A stretch of DNA of 64,000 nucleotides. Source: Prescottella soli. GTDB taxonomy: Bacteria; Actinomycetota; Actinomycetes; Mycobacteriales; Mycobacteriaceae. The position numbers and the translations under genes were made by a program. The notes under the pieces were generated by a model. The model searched no databases. It was given only the letters and a program-made list of their open reading frames with translations, and was not told the origin of the DNA. How positions within the stretch are numbered: the stretch's first letter is position 1; every line of letters begins with the position of its first letter. The DNA is taken from assembly GCF_040024445.1 (NCBI RefSeq), contig NZ_CP157276.1, positions 2,666,001-2,730,000 of the forward strand. Direction: 5' to 3'. Shown piece after piece: positions 41,086-53,595 of this stretch.

Positions 41086-41724
41086 TCAGCTCAGCGTTCC
41101 GATGCCTAGCGAACCCGCTGCCAGCGATCCGATGCCCGTCTTCATCGAGCCGTAGGTCGCCGAGCCGGTGTTCATCGAGCCCAGATTGGTCGAGCCGGTG
41201 TTCGCCGACCCGACGTTGCCGGAACCGGTGTTCGCCGACCCGACGTTGCCGGAACCGGTGTTCGCCGACCCGACGTTGGCCGAACCGGTGTTGGCCCACC
41301 CGATGTTGTCGGAGCCGGTGTTGGCCGATCCGGTGTTGTACGAGCCCGTGTTGTTCGGGCCGTTGTTGTTGAAGTCGATGCTGCTCCAGTCGGCGGTGGC
41401 CAGGGCCAGACTGCCCAGCCCGGCCACGACGGCGGCCCCGATCGCGCCGGCCCCCAGGTCGGCGGAGCCGACGTAGCCGATACCGACCGCGTCCTGACAC
41501 GGCAGCGGCAGCACGACGCCCGGCAGCACCGCGTCGGTGACGTTGGCGAGCAGCCCTTCGACTCGGATCGGCGAACACGACTGCTGGGGCGAGCCGCCCG
41601 CGGCGGGGTCGGCGGCGGCATTTCCGACGAACCCGATGGTCAGTGCCGTGAACGCGGGCACGACGACCAATGCCCGGCGTGCGGTGCGAAAGCGGTGCGA
41701 GCTGTTCTGCGGTCCGCCGCCCAT
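41086..41724 (-). CDS. Secreted protein with pentapeptide (NxGSx) repeats, MPTR-like
   Basis: 212 residues from ATG 41724, behind GGAGGAGG. A signal peptide (RRALVVVPAFTALTIGFVGN, cleavage near AAA-DP) is followed by a two-cysteine domain (QQSC, LPCQ). A hydrophobic stretch and about 15 five-residue units of the form A-N-T-G-S / G-N-V-G-S come next. This repeat type is known from the MPTR subgroup of mycobacterial PPE proteins (Pentapeptide_2). No PPE domain is present here. Probably extracellular or cell-wall associated. It follows rmlB on the same strand. Confidence 0.75.
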   Translation of the reverse strand: MGGGPQNSSHRFRTARRALVVVPAFTALTIGFVGNAAADPAAGGSPQQSCSPIRVEGLLANVTDAVLPGVVLPLPCQDAVGIGYVGSADLGAGAIGAAVVAGLGSLALATADWSSIDFNNNGPNNTGSYNTGSANTGSDNIGWANTGSANVGSANTGSGNVGSANTGSGNVGSANTGSTNLGSMNTGSATYGSMKTGIGSLAAGSLGIGTLS

Positions 41725-41840
41725 ACGAGCGCCTCCTCCGGTGCGAGTCCCCGAGCAACAGATCCCGACACGAATGCCGGTCACGCTACCGCGAATGCGA
41801 GACCGACGTGGCCGGATTACGGGCTTCGACCCGACTGTGT

Positions 41841-44269
<2,429 letters not shown>

Positions 44270-44438
44270 TCGTATGGCCCCTTCTGACGGGAGCTGCCCA
44301 GGGCAGGTCTGTGGTCATCGGTCGTTTCCGACGCTAACGGGACATACGCGACTCTGCATGGGACGAGCACCGCGGCGAGGCCGCATACGTCGGCGGACTC
44401 CCCCTGATTCGGCCGCTCCACGTGAAACACTGCACTAC

Positions 44439-45314
44439 ATGCGCGGAATCATTCTGGCCGGTGGAACGGGCAGCCGGCTGCACCCGATCACGCTGGGCGT
44501 GAGCAAACAGCTGGTACCGGTCTACGACAAGCCGATGATCTACTACCCGCTCTCGACGCTGATGCTCGCCGGGATCCGCGACATCCTGATCATCACGACG
44601 CCGGGGGACGCCGACCAGTTCCGGAATCTGCTGGGAGACGGCTCCCGGTTCGGCATCTCGCTGAGCTACCAGGTGCAGCGCGAACCGAACGGTCTTGCAC
44701 AGGCGTTCGTGCTGGGTGCCGATCACATCCGCTCGGATTCCGTGGCGCTCGTGCTGGGCGACAACATCTTCTACGGCCCGGGCCTGGGCACCACGCTCAC
44801 CCGATTCCACGACGTCAAGGGCGGCGCGGTGTTCGGCTACTGGGTGTCCGACCCGGGTGCGTACGGCGTCATCGAGTTCGACGACGCGGGCACCGCGATC
44901 TCCCTCGAGGAGAAACCAGCGGCGCCGCGATCGAACTACGCGGTCCCGGGTCTGTACTTCTACGACAACGACGTCGTCTCCATCGCGCGGGACCTGAAGC
45001 CGTCGGCGCGCGGTGAGTACGAGATCACCGACGTGAACCGGACGTATCTCGAGGCCGGTCGACTGCAGGTGGAGGTGCTGCCACGCGGCACCGCCTGGCT
45101 CGACACCGGCACGTTCGACTCGCTGCTGGACGCGTCGAACTACGTCCGCACCATCGAGCAGCGGCAGGGCCTCAAGATCGGTGTTCCGGAGGAGGTCGCG
45201 TGGCGGCGCGGGTTCATCACCGACGACGAACTGCGGGAACGGGCCGAACCGCTGGTCAAGTCCGGCTACGGCACGTACCTGCTGGGGCTGCTCGAGCGCG
45301 GCAGAGAATGGTGA
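44439..45314 (+). CDS. rmlA: Glucose-1-phosphate thymidylyltransferase RmlA
   Basis: 291 residues from ATG 44439. The nucleotidyltransferase signature [34 protein letters not shown] and VLGDNIFYG are all present at normal length. First step of dTDP-rhamnose synthesis. It overlaps the start region of rmlC, so the two form one operon, divergent from the MFS gene. Confidence 0.95.
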   Translation: MRGIILAGGTGSRLHPITLGVSKQLVPVYDKPMIYYPLSTLMLAGIRDILIITTPGDADQFRNLLGDGSRFGISLSYQVQREPNGLAQAFVLGADHIRSDSVALVLGDNIFYGPGLGTTLTRFHDVKGGAVFGYWVSDPGAYGVIEFDDAGTAISLEEKPAAPRSNYAVPGLYFYDNDVVSIARDLKPSARGEYEITDVNRTYLEAGRLQVEVLPRGTAWLDTGTFDSLLDASNYVRTIEQRQGLKIGVPEEVAWRRGFITDDELRERAEPLVKSGYGTYLLGLLERGREW

Positions 45315-45316
45315 CC

Positions 45317-45913
45317 ATGGACTATCGGGAGTTGAAGGTTCCGGGAGCGTGGGAGATCACGCCCCGCCAGTTCGGCGATCACCGCGGGGTGTTCCTGGAG
45401 TGGTTCAAGGAGCCCGGCTTCTCCGACGCCGTCGGTCGCACACTCGACCTGCAGCAGGCCAACTGTTCGGTGTCCGCGGCCGGCGTGCTGCGCGGGATCC
45501 ACTTCGCCGACGTTCCGCCCGGGCAGGCCAAGTACGTGACCTGCGCCAAGGGCGCGGTGCTCGACGTCGTCGTCGACCTGCGGGCAGGGTCGCCGACGTT
45601 CGGGCAGTGGGACTCGGTGCTGCTCGACGACGTCGACCGCCGCGCGATCTTCGTCTCCGAGGGCCTGGGGCACGCATTCCTCTCGCTCGAGGACGGCTCG
45701 ACGGTGATGTACCTGTGCTCGACGGGCTACAACCCCGAACGCGAGCACGAGGTGAGCCCGCTGGACCCGGGGATCGGTATCGACTGGCCCGTGGTCGGAC
45801 GCGACGGCACCCCACTGCAGTGGGCGCTGTCCGACAAGGACCTGGCGGCGCCGACCCTGCGGCAGGCGCTCGACGCCGGCCTGCTGCCGGTGTACCGGGA
45901 GGGAACCGACTGA
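45317..45913 (+). CDS. rmlC: dTDP-4-dehydrorhamnose 3,5-epimerase RmlC
   Basis: 198 residues from ATG 45317; in-frame starts at 45308 and 45311 overlap the rmlA stop. A cupin-type epimerase: FGDHRGVFLEWFKE, QANCSVSAAGVLRGIHFA (catalytic His) and VSEGLGHAFLSLEDGS. Third step of dTDP-rhamnose synthesis. rmlD, the last step, is not in the window. Confidence 0.93.
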   Translation: MDYRELKVPGAWEITPRQFGDHRGVFLEWFKEPGFSDAVGRTLDLQQANCSVSAAGVLRGIHFADVPPGQAKYVTCAKGAVLDVVVDLRAGSPTFGQWDSVLLDDVDRRAIFVSEGLGHAFLSLEDGSTVMYLCSTGYNPEREHEVSPLDPGIGIDWPVVGRDGTPLQWALSDKDLAAPTLRQALDAGLLPVYREGTD

Positions 45914-45917
45914 GCCG

Positions 45918-47045
45918 ATGAGAGCGACGGGGGTGCGCCGCGTGAGCGCTGCGATCGCAGTGCTGGCGGCCGCGGGCCTCGCGCTCCTGTCGGTTCCTCT
46001 GCAAAGGGGCACACTGGGCACCCCGGCGCCCACGACCGCCGTCGTCGCACCGGCTCCCCCGCCACCCGCGCCACCCGTTCCGTTGGCGCCCGAGGAACTC
46101 TCGAACCGCGTCGTCCCGACGATCGTGACAATCACTACCCGCTCCGCGCTCGGGACGACGGCGGGAACCGGGATCGTGCTGGGCCCGCGCAGCCCCCACG
46201 GTTCGGACGCGATCGTGCTCACCAACCACCACGTCGTCGACGGCGGCATGGAGATCGCGGCGACCAGCATGCGCGACCGGTCCGCGTACGCCGTCGAGGT
46301 CCTCGGCTACGACGGCTCGCGCGACCTCGCGGTGCTACGACTGCCCGGCGCCGCGAATCTGCCGGCGGCGCAGCTGGGATCGTCGGAGTCGGTCCGGGTC
46401 GGCGAGCCCGTCACCGCCGTCGGGAACGCCGAGGGCGGCGGGGTGCCGGTCTCCGCGCCCGGCGCGGTCACCCGGGTCGGGGTGACGGTCATGACCCGCA
46501 ACTCCGTCGACGGCTCCCGCAACGAACTGTCGAACCTCATCGAGGTGGACGCGAACGTCCGACCGGGCGACTCCGGCGGCCCGCTCGTCGACGCGGTCGG
46601 CGACGTCGTGGGGGTCAACAGCGCCGGGAACGCGGTCGAACCGGGCGTCACGCCCGAACCCGCACCCAAGGCGTACGCGATCCCCATCGACGCCGCGATG
46701 AGCCTGGTGGAGCAGGTGCTGTCGGGCCGCGCCTCCGACACCGTGCACATCGGGCCGACACCGCTGCTCGGGGTGAGCGTGCGCGATCACCGCGGCCAAC
46801 AGACCGGGACCCGGGACGGCGCGGAGGTGACCGTCGTCGGCTACCGCAGCCCCGCCGAGGGCGTCGGGCTCGCGCGCGGGGACGTGATCGTCGAGTTCGA
46901 CGGCGTCCCCATCCACTCGTCCGCGGACCTGAACCTGCGGATGGTCACGCTGCACCCCGGCGACCAGGTGCGCCTGCGCTGGATCGACGCCGCCGGCGCG
47001 GAGCGATCGGGTTCGCTGGTACTGCAGGAGGGTCCGCCGCGCTGA
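45918..47045 (+). CDS. HtrA-like trypsin-type serine protease with PDZ domain
   Basis: 375 residues, starting 5 bases after the rmlC stop. An N-terminal membrane anchor or signal (VSAAIAVLAAAGLALLSVPL) and a Pro-rich linker are followed by an S1C protease domain. The triad is visible: His in VLTNHHVVDG, Asp in GSRDLAVLRL and Ser in VRPGDSGGPL. The C-terminal PDZ domain carries GVGLARGDVIVEFDGVPI. Likely periplasmic or cell-wall quality control. Its link to the rhamnose operon is positional only. Confidence 0.88.
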   Translation: MRATGVRRVSAAIAVLAAAGLALLSVPLQRGTLGTPAPTTAVVAPAPPPPAPPVPLAPEELSNRVVPTIVTITTRSALGTTAGTGIVLGPRSPHGSDAIVLTNHHVVDGGMEIAATSMRDRSAYAVEVLGYDGSRDLAVLRLPGAANLPAAQLGSSESVRVGEPVTAVGNAEGGGVPVSAPGAVTRVGVTVMTRNSVDGSRNELSNLIEVDANVRPGDSGGPLVDAVGDVVGVNSAGNAVEPGVTPEPAPKAYAIPIDAAMSLVEQVLSGRASDTVHIGPTPLLGVSVRDHRGQQTGTRDGAEVTVVGYRSPAEGVGLARGDVIVEFDGVPIHSSADLNLRMVTLHPGDQVRLRWIDAAGAERSGSLVLQEGPPR

Positions 47046-47051
47046 CGCGCG

Positions 47052-47900
47052 CTACCCGATGCCGAGCTTGCCCGCCAGCCGCTGCAGGTAGGCGACCACC
47101 ACGTCCTCGGAACCGTCTGGCATGCCGAACAGCGCCTCGCTGACGCCCAGGTCCTGCCAGCGGGCGAGCTTGTCGGCGTCGGGCTTGCCGGCCAGAACGA
47201 TGATCTCGGGCTGACCGGTGCGACCGGCGTCGGCCCAGATCTTGCGCAGCAGCGTGACGTTGTTCTCGATGTCCTGCTCTATCGGGGTGGTGATCCAGCC
47301 GTCGGCCGAACGCGCGATCCACGCGAACGTCTTCTCCGACGCACCCGCACCGACGAGCACCGGGGGACGCGGCTGCTGAATCGGCTTGGGCCACGCCCAA
47401 CTCGGACCGAACTTCACGAACTGCCCGTCGTACGACGCCTCCTCCTGCGTCCACAACGCCTGCATCGCCTCGAGGTATTCGCGCAGCGCGGTGCGGCGCT
47501 TCTTCGGGTCGACGCCGTGGTCGGCGAGTTCCTCGGCGTTCCAGCCGAATCCGACGCCGAACGTGACCCGTCCACCGGAGAGGTGGTCGAGCGACGCGAT
47601 GGTCTTGGCGAGGGTGATCGGGTCGTGCTCGAGCGGCAGCGCCACCGACGTGCCGAGCCGGATCCGCGACGTCACCGACGCGGCGGTCCCGAGCGCGACC
47701 CACGGATCGAGCGTGCGCATGTAGCGGTCGTCAGGAAGGGTCTCGTTGCCGGTGCCGGGGTGGTTCGATTCCCGGTTGACCGGGATGTGCGTGTGCTCGG
47801 GCACGTAGAACGCGTCGAACCCGCACTTCTCGACGGCCTGCGCGGCCGCCGCGGGGGTGATCCCTCGGTCACTGGTGAACAGGCTGATGCCGTAGCGCAC
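47052..47900 (-). CDS. LLM-class F420-dependent oxidoreductase
   Basis: 282 residues with the luciferase-like TIM-barrel pattern: FDAFYVPEHTHIPV, LEHDPITLAKTIASLDHLSGGR and VTFGVGFGWNAEELADHG. In actinobacteria this subgroup normally uses coenzyme F420. The substrate is not predictable. It converges on the HtrA-like gene. Confidence 0.88.
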   Translation of the reverse strand: MRYGISLFTSDRGITPAAAAQAVEKCGFDAFYVPEHTHIPVNRESNHPGTGNETLPDDRYMRTLDPWVALGTAASVTSRIRLGTSVALPLEHDPITLAKTIASLDHLSGGRVTFGVGFGWNAEELADHGVDPKKRRTALREYLEAMQALWTQEEASYDGQFVKFGPSWAWPKPIQQPRPPVLVGAGASEKTFAWIARSADGWITTPIEQDIENNVTLLRKIWADAGRTGQPEIIVLAGKPDADKLARWQDLGVSEALFGMPDGSEDVVVAYLQRLAGKLGIG

Positions 47901-47988
47901 GATCTGACTCCTCCGGGTTGGTCGGTGCCAGAAAATGTAACGCGTTCCACTCCGGATTGGAAGATTCTCCAGACAGGTGTCTGGACAG

Positions 47989-48456
47989 TTATCTGATCTT
48001 GAAGATCACCGCACGCTGGACGACGAAGTTGATGACCGTCGCGGTGCCCTGCGCGATCACGAAGGCCAGCGGTGTCCGCCACCACGTGTCGGCCAGGTTC
48101 TCCGACAGCACCCGGTTGATGCCGACCTGCACCGCGAACGTCAGGGCGTAGAGGATCACGACCGCGACGAAGCGGGCGCGGCTCGGTTCGGCCTTGAACG
48201 TCCACCGCCGGTTGATCAGGTAGGCGGTGGTCGTGCCGGCGACGAAGCTCAACGCCTTCGCCACGTCCCGGGTGATGCCCAGCGCCATGAACAGCACATA
48301 CAGCCCGTAGTCGACGACGGCCGAGAGTCCACCCGTCGCGACGAAGCGCACGATCTGCGTCTTCAGGTCCGGTGCGTCGTCGGCAACGGAGTCGGTGACG
48401 GGGATCTCGACCGGCAGCGGGACGTGCGGTTCGTGGGAGTGGGGGGTTCCGGACAC
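47989..48456 (-). CDS. GtrA-family membrane protein (Rv3789-like)
   Basis: 155 residues with four membrane helices (FVATGGLSAVVDYGLYVLFM, a second helix with VAKALSFVAGTTTAYLINRR, and two more). In mycobacteria the homologue is encoded just before dprE1. It has been proposed to flip decaprenyl-phosphoryl-arabinose or recruit arabinogalactan enzymes. Here sodA lies between it and dprE1. Confidence 0.85.
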   Translation of the reverse strand: MSGTPHSHEPHVPLPVEIPVTDSVADDAPDLKTQIVRFVATGGLSAVVDYGLYVLFMALGITRDVAKALSFVAGTTTAYLINRRWTFKAEPSRARFVAVVILYALTFAVQVGINRVLSENLADTWWRTPLAFVIAQGTATVINFVVQRAVIFKIR

Positions 48457-48559
48457 GGAACGAGACTAGGCGATCCGGATCGGCCGACCCGACGTAACGC
48501 CGTGACATCCCGCACAGCCGGTGGACCTCGAGCGCACTCGAGGTTGCAAGATCAACGTC

Positions 48560-49189
48560 ATGACCGTTTACACGCTGCCCGATCTGCCCTACGACTACGC
48601 CGCCCTCGAGCCCCACATCTCCGGCAAGATCATGGAGCTCCACCACGACAAGCACCACGCCGCGTACGTCGCCGGCGCCAACGCCGCCCTCGACAAGCTC
48701 GCCGAGCTCCGCGAGGCCGACGCCGTCGCACCCGTGGTCAACCTCCACGAGAAGAACCTCGCCTTCCACCTCGGCGGCCACACCAACCACTCGGTGTTCT
48801 GGAACAACCTCTCCCCCGAGGGCGGCGACAAGCCCGAGGGTGAGCTCGCCGCCGCGATCGACGACTTCTTCGGCAGCTTCGACGCCTTCCGCGCCCACTT
48901 CTCCGCCAACGCCAACGCCATCCAGGGCTCCGGCTGGTCCATCCTCGCCTGGGACTCCATCGGCCAGCGCCTGATCATCGTCCAGCTCTACGACCAGCAG
49001 GGCAACATCTCCATCGGCCTGACCCCCCTGCTCATGCTCGACATGTGGGAACACGCCTTCTACCTCGACTACCAGAACGTCAAGGGCGACTACGTCAACG
49101 CCTTCTGGAACATCGTCAACTGGGCCGACGTCGCCGACCGCTTCGCCAAGGCACGCACCCAGACGGCCGGACTCATCGTCCCCGCCTGA
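48560..49189 (+). CDS. sodA: Superoxide dismutase, Fe/Mn type
   Basis: 209 residues from ATG 48560. Metal ligands are in place: His in [14 protein letters not shown], His in [13 protein letters not shown], and Asp and His in [13 protein letters not shown]. It dismutates superoxide; actinobacterial homologues are often exported without a signal. Codon use is strongly biased to C-ending codons, as in highly expressed genes. A strong terminator follows. Confidence 0.95.
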   Translation: MTVYTLPDLPYDYAALEPHISGKIMELHHDKHHAAYVAGANAALDKLAELREADAVAPVVNLHEKNLAFHLGGHTNHSVFWNNLSPEGGDKPEGELAAAIDDFFGSFDAFRAHFSANANAIQGSGWSILAWDSIGQRLIIVQLYDQQGNISIGLTPLLMLDMWEHAFYLDYQNVKGDYVNAFWNIVNWADVADRFAKARTQTAGLIVPA

Positions 49190-49200
49190 TCCACCTCCCC

Positions 49201-49259
49201 CGTTTTGCGCACTTGTCGGTGTTCCGGGACCGGGGAAAGACCGGCAAGTGCGCAAAACG
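49201..49259. terminator. Long hairpin after sodA
   Basis: 15-bp perfect arms CGTTTTGCGCACTTG (49201-49215) and CAAGTGCGCAAAACG (49245-49259), extended inward with one mismatch. It starts 12 bases after the sodA stop. Confidence 0.85.
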
Positions 49260-49331
49260 TGGGTAAAGAAGTTGTGGATCGGCGCACTCGCACAGGATCA
49301 CCGGTACTACCGCCAGGTAGCCTCGTAGCCG

Positions 49332-50756
49332 ATGTCCGAGACAGCAGAAGAGACGGCTCACGAGCCGCTCCCCACGCAGACCCGCACCCTCACCGGATGG
49401 GGACGCACCGCGCCCACCACCGCACAGGTGCTGTCCACGCCCGACGTCGACGTGATCGCCAAGGCGGTCGCCCAGGTGGCGGAGCAGAACGAGTCGAAGC
49501 CGTCGCACCTGCGACGCGGCGTCATCGCGCGCGGCCTGGGCCGCTCGTACGGCGACCCGGCGCAGAACGCGGGCGGGCTCGTCATCGACATGAACGCGCT
49601 CAACCGGATCCACAACATCGACGCGAACACCCGCCTGGTGACCGTCGACGCCGGTGTGAACCTGGATCAGCTGATGCGCGCGGCCCTGCCGTTCGGCCTG
49701 TGGGTCCCGGTGCTGCCGGGCACCCGCCAGGTCACGGTCGGCGGCGCGATCGGGTCCGACATCCACGGCAAGAACCATCACAGCGCCGGCAGCTTCGGCA
49801 ACCACGTGCGCTCGATGGATCTGCTCACCGCGGACGGCCAGGTGCGCACGCTCACCCCGGCGGGCCGGAACTCGAAGCTGTTCTGGGCCACGGTCGGCGG
49901 CATGGGCCTGACCGGCATCATCCTCAAGGCCACGATCGAGATGACGCCGACGGAGACCGCGTACTTCATCGCGGACGGCGACGTCACCCACACCCTCGAC
50001 GAGACCATCGCGCTGCACAGCGACGGCAGCGAGGCCAACTACGACTACTCGAGCGCGTGGTTCGACGCCATCGCCCCCGAGCCCAAGCTGGGTCGCGCCG
50101 CGATCTCCCGAGGCAGCCTCGCCAAGCTGGATCAGCTGCCCAAGAAGCTGCAGAAGAATCCGCTCAAGTTCGACGCGCCGACGCTGCTGACGTTCCCGGA
50201 CATCTTCCCGAACGGCCTGGCGAACAAGTTCAACTTCTCGGCGATCGGCGAGGTGTGGTTCCGCAAGGCCGGCAACTACCGCGGCAAGGTCCAGAATCTG
50301 ACGCAGTTCTACCACCCGCTCGACATGTTCGGTGAGTGGAACCGCGCGTACGGCTCCAACGGATTCCTGCAGTACCAGTTCGTGGTGCCGCCAGAGGCCG
50401 TGGGCGAGTTCAAGCAGATCATCCGCGACATCCAGGCGTCGGGGCACCACTCGTTCCTCAACGTGTTCAAGCTGTTCGGTGAGGGCAACAAGGCGCCGCT
50501 GAGCTTCCCGATGGCCGGGTGGAACATCTGCGTCGACTTCCGGATCAAGCCGGGCCTGAACGAGTTCGTGACCGAACTCGACAAGCGCGTGCTCGAGTTC
50601 GGCGGCCGCCTGTACACCGCGAAGGACTCGCGGACCACGGCCGAGACGTTCCATGCCATGTACCCGCGGATCGGCGAGTGGATCAAGGTCCGCCGATCCG
50701 TCGACCCCACAGGCGTTTTCGCCTCCGACATGTCCAGAAGGTTGGAACTGCAGTGA
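49332..50756 (+). CDS. dprE1: Decaprenylphosphoryl-ribose 2'-oxidase DprE1
   Basis: 474 residues. FAD-binding domain ([40 protein letters not shown]) and a substrate domain with GWNICVDF. Cys400 there corresponds to the cysteine attacked by benzothiazinone drugs in M. tuberculosis (Cys387). With DprE2 it converts decaprenylphosphoryl-ribose to -arabinose, the only arabinose donor for the wall. The TGA overlaps the GTG of dprE2. Confidence 0.95.
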   Translation: MSETAEETAHEPLPTQTRTLTGWGRTAPTTAQVLSTPDVDVIAKAVAQVAEQNESKPSHLRRGVIARGLGRSYGDPAQNAGGLVIDMNALNRIHNIDANTRLVTVDAGVNLDQLMRAALPFGLWVPVLPGTRQVTVGGAIGSDIHGKNHHSAGSFGNHVRSMDLLTADGQVRTLTPAGRNSKLFWATVGGMGLTGIILKATIEMTPTETAYFIADGDVTHTLDETIALHSDGSEANYDYSSAWFDAIAPEPKLGRAAISRGSLAKLDQLPKKLQKNPLKFDAPTLLTFPDIFPNGLANKFNFSAIGEVWFRKAGNYRGKVQNLTQFYHPLDMFGEWNRAYGSNGFLQYQFVVPPEAVGEFKQIIRDIQASGHHSFLNVFKLFGEGNKAPLSFPMAGWNICVDFRIKPGLNEFVTELDKRVLEFGGRLYTAKDSRTTAETFHAMYPRIGEWIKVRRSVDPTGVFASDMSRRLELQ

Positions 50757-51514
50757 TCAACGCCGTCGGCAACCCCCAGACCCTGCTGCTCCTCGGTGGC
50801 ACGTCCGAGATCGGCCTGGCGATCTGCGAGGAGTACCTGAAGAAGACCCCGCTGCGCGTGATTCTCGCTGCGCTGCCGAACGATCCGGGCCGCGACGCCG
50901 CCGTCGCGCAGATGAAGGCCGCCGGTGCCACGCAGGTCGACGTCATCGACTTCGACGCACTCGACACCGAGAGCCACCCCAAGGTGATCGACGAGGCGTG
51001 GTCCAAGGGCGACGTGGACGTGGCGATCGTCGCCTTCGCCCTCGACGGCGACGCCGAGGAGCTGTGGCAGAACCAGCGCAAGGCCGTGCTGGTCGCGAAC
51101 GTCAACTACACCGCGGCCGTCTCGGTGGGTGTGCTCGTCGGCGAGAAGATGAAGGCGCAGGGCTTCGGCCGCATCATCGCGATGTCGTCGGTCGCCGGTG
51201 AGCGCGTCAAGCGTGCCAACTTCGTCTACGGGTCCACCAAGGCCGGCCTCGACGGCTTCTACCTGGGTCTCGGCGAGGCGCTGGCCCCGTTCGGACCCAA
51301 GGTCACCGTGGTTCGGCCCGGCATGGTGCGCACCCAGTTCAGCGCGCACGTGAAGGAAGCCCCGCTGACGGTGAACAAGGAAGACGTCGCCACGCTGGCG
51401 GTGGCCGCGTCCGACAAGGGCAAGGAAATCGTCTGGACTCCGGGCCCGTGGCGTTTCGTGATGATGGGCCTGCGCCACGTCCCGCGCGCGATCTTCCGCA
51501 AGCTGCCGATCTAG
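50753..51514 (+). CDS. dprE2: Decaprenylphosphoryl-2-keto-ribose reductase DprE2
   Basis: 253 residues from GTG 50753. An [22 protein letters not shown] (NAD site) and the FVYGSTKAG form of YxxxK. It reduces the keto intermediate made by DprE1. A strong hairpin follows 17 bases after its stop, so aftA, usually next in related genomes, is transcribed separately here. Confidence 0.95.
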   Translation: MINAVGNPQTLLLLGGTSEIGLAICEEYLKKTPLRVILAALPNDPGRDAAVAQMKAAGATQVDVIDFDALDTESHPKVIDEAWSKGDVDVAIVAFALDGDAEELWQNQRKAVLVANVNYTAAVSVGVLVGEKMKAQGFGRIIAMSSVAGERVKRANFVYGSTKAGLDGFYLGLGEALAPFGPKVTVVRPGMVRTQFSAHVKEAPLTVNKEDVATLAVAASDKGKEIVWTPGPWRFVMMGLRHVPRAIFRKLPI

Positions 51515-51531
51515 GAATCGCCCCGAACCCC

Positions 51532-51588
51532 CGAACGGGAGTTCACGGCACGCCTTCGTTCGCGAAGCGTGCGGTGAACTCCCGTTCG
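51532..51588. terminator. Hairpin between dprE2 and the sulfation operon
   Basis: 15-bp perfect arms CGAACGGGAGTTCAC (51532-51546) and GTGAACTCCCGTTCG (51574-51588). The genes on both sides converge, so it probably works in both directions. Confidence 0.85.
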
Positions 51589-51593
51589 TCGTG

Positions 51594-52496
51594 TCAGACG
51601 GCGGTGCGCTCGCGGGCGATGATCTCGTCCGCGAACCGCCGGACCGCGTCGAGCCGGGCTGTCCTGCTCGTGAAGTCGGCGCCGTACAGGTACCAGGGCG
51701 AGACCCGGCACTCGGTAACGCCGAGGTCCGCCAGCGCCCGGTAGCCGTCGAGGTCCCGCACCCGGGTCGGGGACACATTGATCTCGAAAGGTTCACCGGC
51801 GCGGCCGTATTCGACCCGCAACGCGCCCAGGCGCGCGATCGCATCCCTCAACTGACCGACATCGGTGTTGACGGAGATCCACCCGTCGGCGAGGCGGGCC
51901 GCGCGCCGCAGACCCGGCTCGCTGTGTCCGCCGACGTAGATCGGGACGGGCCGGGCCGGTGCCGGGCTGATCATCAGCCGGTCGAAGTCGTAGTGCTTGC
52001 CGTGGAACTCGACCCACTCGGGTCCCCGCCCCGCGCACACCGCCTTGACGATCTCGATGGCCTCGTCCGTGCGGGCTCCGCGAGTGCGCATCTCGGTGCC
52101 GGTGAACCGGAACTCCTCCGGGATCCACGACAGTCCGACGCCGACCGCGATCCGGTTGCCCGACATCACCGCCATCGTCGCGATCTGCTTCGCGGTGAGC
52201 AGCGGATCGCGCAGCGGCAGCTTGAGTACGTTGGTGTAGAACCGGATTCGCTCGGTGACCGCCGCCATCGCCGTCATCGCGATGAACGGGTCCGGCATCG
52301 GCGTCTCTGGCGCCCACATCCGTTTGCCGTCGGGCGAGTACGGGTAATCCGCCGAGACCGTCTCCGGGTAGAACACCGAGTCGGGCATCGCGACGGAGTC
52401 GAACCCGGCCTCCTCGGCGACCCGGGCCAGCTCACAGAGGTCCCGAGCGTCGATCATCGCAGCCGCCAGCGACCACTTCATCGCACGCGCGCTCAC
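51594..52496 (-). CDS. LLM-class (luciferase-like) F420-dependent oxidoreductase
   Basis: 300 residues from GTG 52496, which overlaps the stop of the preceding gene; ATG 52481 is an alternative. LLM barrel pattern: GFDSVAMPDSVFYPETVSAD, LPLRDPLLTAKQIATMAVMS and AVGVGLSWIPEEFRFTG. Last gene of an eight-gene operon with sulfate-activation and sulfotransferase genes. It probably reduces or oxidises the small molecule handled by this pathway. Confidence 0.85.
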   Translation of the reverse strand: MSARAMKWSLAAAMIDARDLCELARVAEEAGFDSVAMPDSVFYPETVSADYPYSPDGKRMWAPETPMPDPFIAMTAMAAVTERIRFYTNVLKLPLRDPLLTAKQIATMAVMSGNRIAVGVGLSWIPEEFRFTGTEMRTRGARTDEAIEIVKAVCAGRGPEWVEFHGKHYDFDRLMISPAPARPVPIYVGGHSEPGLRRAARLADGWISVNTDVGQLRDAIARLGALRVEYGRAGEPFEINVSPTRVRDLDGYRALADLGVTECRVSPWYLYGADFTSRTARLDAVRRFADEIIARERTAV

Positions 52497-53554
52497 AGCT
52501 TCACGACCTTCGACGTCGGAATCGGGTGGGAATCCGCCTTGATCCAGCGCATCGCCCACGTGCCCTCGGTGTGGCCGTCGGTGTCGATCCAGTTGCCGTA
52601 ACCGGGGTCCTCGGCGGCCACCACGATGGTCAGCGTCCCATCGTCGTTCAGCTTGGCGGTGTGATTGTTGATGTAGATGTTCGTCCGGTGGTAGTCGAGC
52701 GACTCCACCCAGAAGTTCTGCAGCACGAAGTTGTAGTACTCGCAGTTCGGGACCTCGGTCTCGATGACCCACGCCTCGTCCGCGGCGAGCCTCCAGTACC
52801 CGTGCAGGTAGAAGATCGTCGGGTCGCCGCCGGCATCCTGGAACTGCTGCTGGCCGCGGTCGAAGATCTCGTTGGCCTGTGGCTGGAACTCGCGGGACCA
52901 CTCGAGGAAGGTCTTCGCGGTGCCGCGGACCATGCCGACGGCCGTCTCCAGCCGCCCGCCCATCTCCTCGGGGCTCAGCGGCACGAATTCACCGTCGGGG
53001 TCCAGGCATTCGATAGACAGCTCGGCGGGGACCTCGGCGCGGCGGTCCGCGTAGGTCTGACGGACGGAGATGAGGTTGCTGTCCGGCGCGAGCGGCAGCC
53101 AGGCCCCGTTCTCCGGCTTCTCGACGCTCGCGATGAACTCGAAGCGGCCGTGCTCGTCGCATTCGAGGTCGTGGATGTGCAGGTCGCCGGTCTGCAGCAT
53201 GGTGCCGTCGATGTGGTAGCGGTTGACCCGGGACCCGAAGGTGACCAACGGGATCGTGCCGCGTGTGCCTGTGATCCGGTAGGTGTACTTCCCGGAGATG
53301 TTGGCTCGCATGTAGATGTTGTCCGGGTTGTCGGCGCCGATCTTCGTCATCATGTTCGGGTTCGGCGCAGAAGTGAACTGCGGCCACCGCGGATCGGTGT
53401 ACTCGACGCAGTTGATCGTCGCGTAGCGCAGCAGCCGGCTGAGGTAGCGGACGCCCTCGGCCTGGGTCAGCGGGTCCTGCGGGACGATCTCGTCCTGCAG
53501 GACGGTGCCGGTCTCGAGGAGGTCGGCGCAGAACTTCTCCCAAGTGGGGTTCAT
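52493..53554 (-). CDS. DUF1214-type protein
   Basis: 353 residues from ATG 53554, behind GGGAGA. The C-terminal part (ETEVPNCEYYNFVLQNFWVE, YINNHTAKLNDDGTLTIVVA, DPGYGNWIDTDGHTEGT) matches DUF1214 proteins of actinobacterial lipid and steroid gene clusters, whose biochemical role is not settled. No signal peptide or membrane helix. It overlaps the LLM gene start, so both are co-translated. Confidence 0.75.
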   Translation of the reverse strand: MNPTWEKFCADLLETGTVLQDEIVPQDPLTQAEGVRYLSRLLRYATINCVEYTDPRWPQFTSAPNPNMMTKIGADNPDNIYMRANISGKYTYRITGTRGTIPLVTFGSRVNRYHIDGTMLQTGDLHIHDLECDEHGRFEFIASVEKPENGAWLPLAPDSNLISVRQTYADRRAEVPAELSIECLDPDGEFVPLSPEEMGGRLETAVGMVRGTAKTFLEWSREFQPQANEIFDRGQQQFQDAGGDPTIFYLHGYWRLAADEAWVIETEVPNCEYYNFVLQNFWVESLDYHRTNIYINNHTAKLNDDGTLTIVVAAEDPGYGNWIDTDGHTEGTWAMRWIKADSHPIPTSKVVKL

Positions 53555-53595
53555 GGTGGGTCTCCCTGTCTTGCGGTCGTTTCCGAGCATCCGGC

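Noticed and set aside
39277-41109. 610-codon plus-strand frame opposite glfT2
   Set aside because: Shadow of glfT2 with Val/Arg/Asp-rich nonsense translation.
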